A stretch of 6,103 nt of DNA. Source: an uncultured Bacteroidales bacterium. Its GTDB lineage: Bacteria > Bacteroidota > Bacteroidia > Bacteroidales > Tenuifilaceae. The DNA is taken from the NCBI GenBank assembly GCA_937915475.1, contig CALGIR010000180.1, positions 1 to 6,103 of the forward strand, written 5' to 3'. Below are positions 5,937 to 6,103 of the stretch, piece after piece; positions within the stretch are counted from its first letter, which is position 1, and every line of letters starts with the position of its first letter. Both the position numbers and the translations under genes were made by a program. A model generated the notes under the pieces. The model saw only the letters and a list, made by a program, of their open reading frames with translations. It was not told the origin of the DNA and searched no databases.

Positions 5937-6059
5937 GGGGTGTAACCAATATGGGCTGAATGAGTTAGGTAAGCAGGTAAGCACGCAGGGAACTTTTTTT
6001 AACGTGGGATAAATCCCAAGCCCCGCTCACCCAAACTGGTCACACCCCCAGCCGTTAGC
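5929..6059. repeat. Long imperfect palindrome (attC-like architecture, unproven)
   Basis: The left arm ggggtgtaaccaatatggg (5937-5955) is complementary to 6030-6048 at 16 of 19 positions. The outer ends are ggtaac (5929-5934) and gttagc (6054-6059), separated from the arms by unequal unpaired bases: 2 on the left and 5 on the right. A smaller hairpin, tgggat/atccca, lies inside at 6005-6018 after a T7 run (5993-5999). A palindrome of about 130 bp with AAC/GTT outer boxes and asymmetric unpaired bases recalls integron attC sites. However, the boxes do not match the RYYYAAC and GTTRRRY consensus, so a genome-wide palindromic repeat is equally possible. An 8-bp tandem repeat (ggtaagca twice, 5968-5983) lies in the loop. 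No gene is visible from 5819 to the end of the window. Confidence 0.6.
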
Positions 6060-6103
6060 GCCAATACTGATTGAAAATCTGGGAAATGCTAGCCTAGCGG
6101 CAG

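Noticed and set aside
5929..6059. Definite integron attC site
   Set aside because: The overall shape fits, but the outer boxes do not match the RYYYAAC and GTTRRRY consensus and there is no integrase in the window, so I list it only as a palindrome with attC-like architecture.

Overview
The window looks like an accessory locus from a member of the Bacteroidetes. The exported proteins have signal peptides ending in AQ, SQ or GQ, the RHS core is the short SPDPL...WSPY.YAMNNPI form common in that phylum, ribosome-binding sites are weak or absent, and the sequence is AT-rich. All six genes and the one pseudogene are on the + strand. I see no rRNA, tRNA, CRISPR array or transposase gene.

Layout. 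(1) 1-64: the right half of a palindromic repeat. A closely related complete palindrome lies at the other end (about 5929-6059). (2) 111-2555: two consecutive, paralogous, secreted transglutaminase-like (Cys/His, papain-fold type) proteins. A 75-bp palindromic sequence, flanked by a 10-bp direct repeat, sits in frame inside the signal-peptide coding region of the first. (3) 2552-4027: cassette 1, a short secreted RHS-core protein whose C-terminus looks like a JAB/JAMM-type metallopeptidase toxin, followed by a small secreted protein that is probably its immunity protein. (4) 4043-4155: a conserved tail repeat. (5) 4161-4609: a decayed fragment of the second transglutaminase-like gene. (6) 4606-5818: cassette 2, with the same first 71 residues but a different C-terminus (BECR/DUF4258-like RNase toxin candidate), followed by a small CxxC protein that is probably its immunity protein. 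(7) 5823-6059: the second tail repeat and the terminal palindrome.

How the parts may work together (inference). The first four genes are packed like an operon: gaps of 3 nt, an ATGA overlap between the second transglutaminase-like gene and the RHS gene, and a gap of 3 nt before the immunity candidate. The second RHS gene keeps the same ATGA junction with its broken transglutaminase-like remnant. The locus therefore reads as a modular polymorphic-toxin island: a constant module (transglutaminase-like protein, secretion signal, short RHS core) carries exchangeable toxin-immunity cassettes, each followed by the same tail repeat. The RHS proteins lack the long RHS repeat shell, so the delivery route is unknown. 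The lasting association with an exported transglutaminase-like enzyme is the most interesting and possibly undescribed aspect. Domain assignments were made by eye, without database searches.
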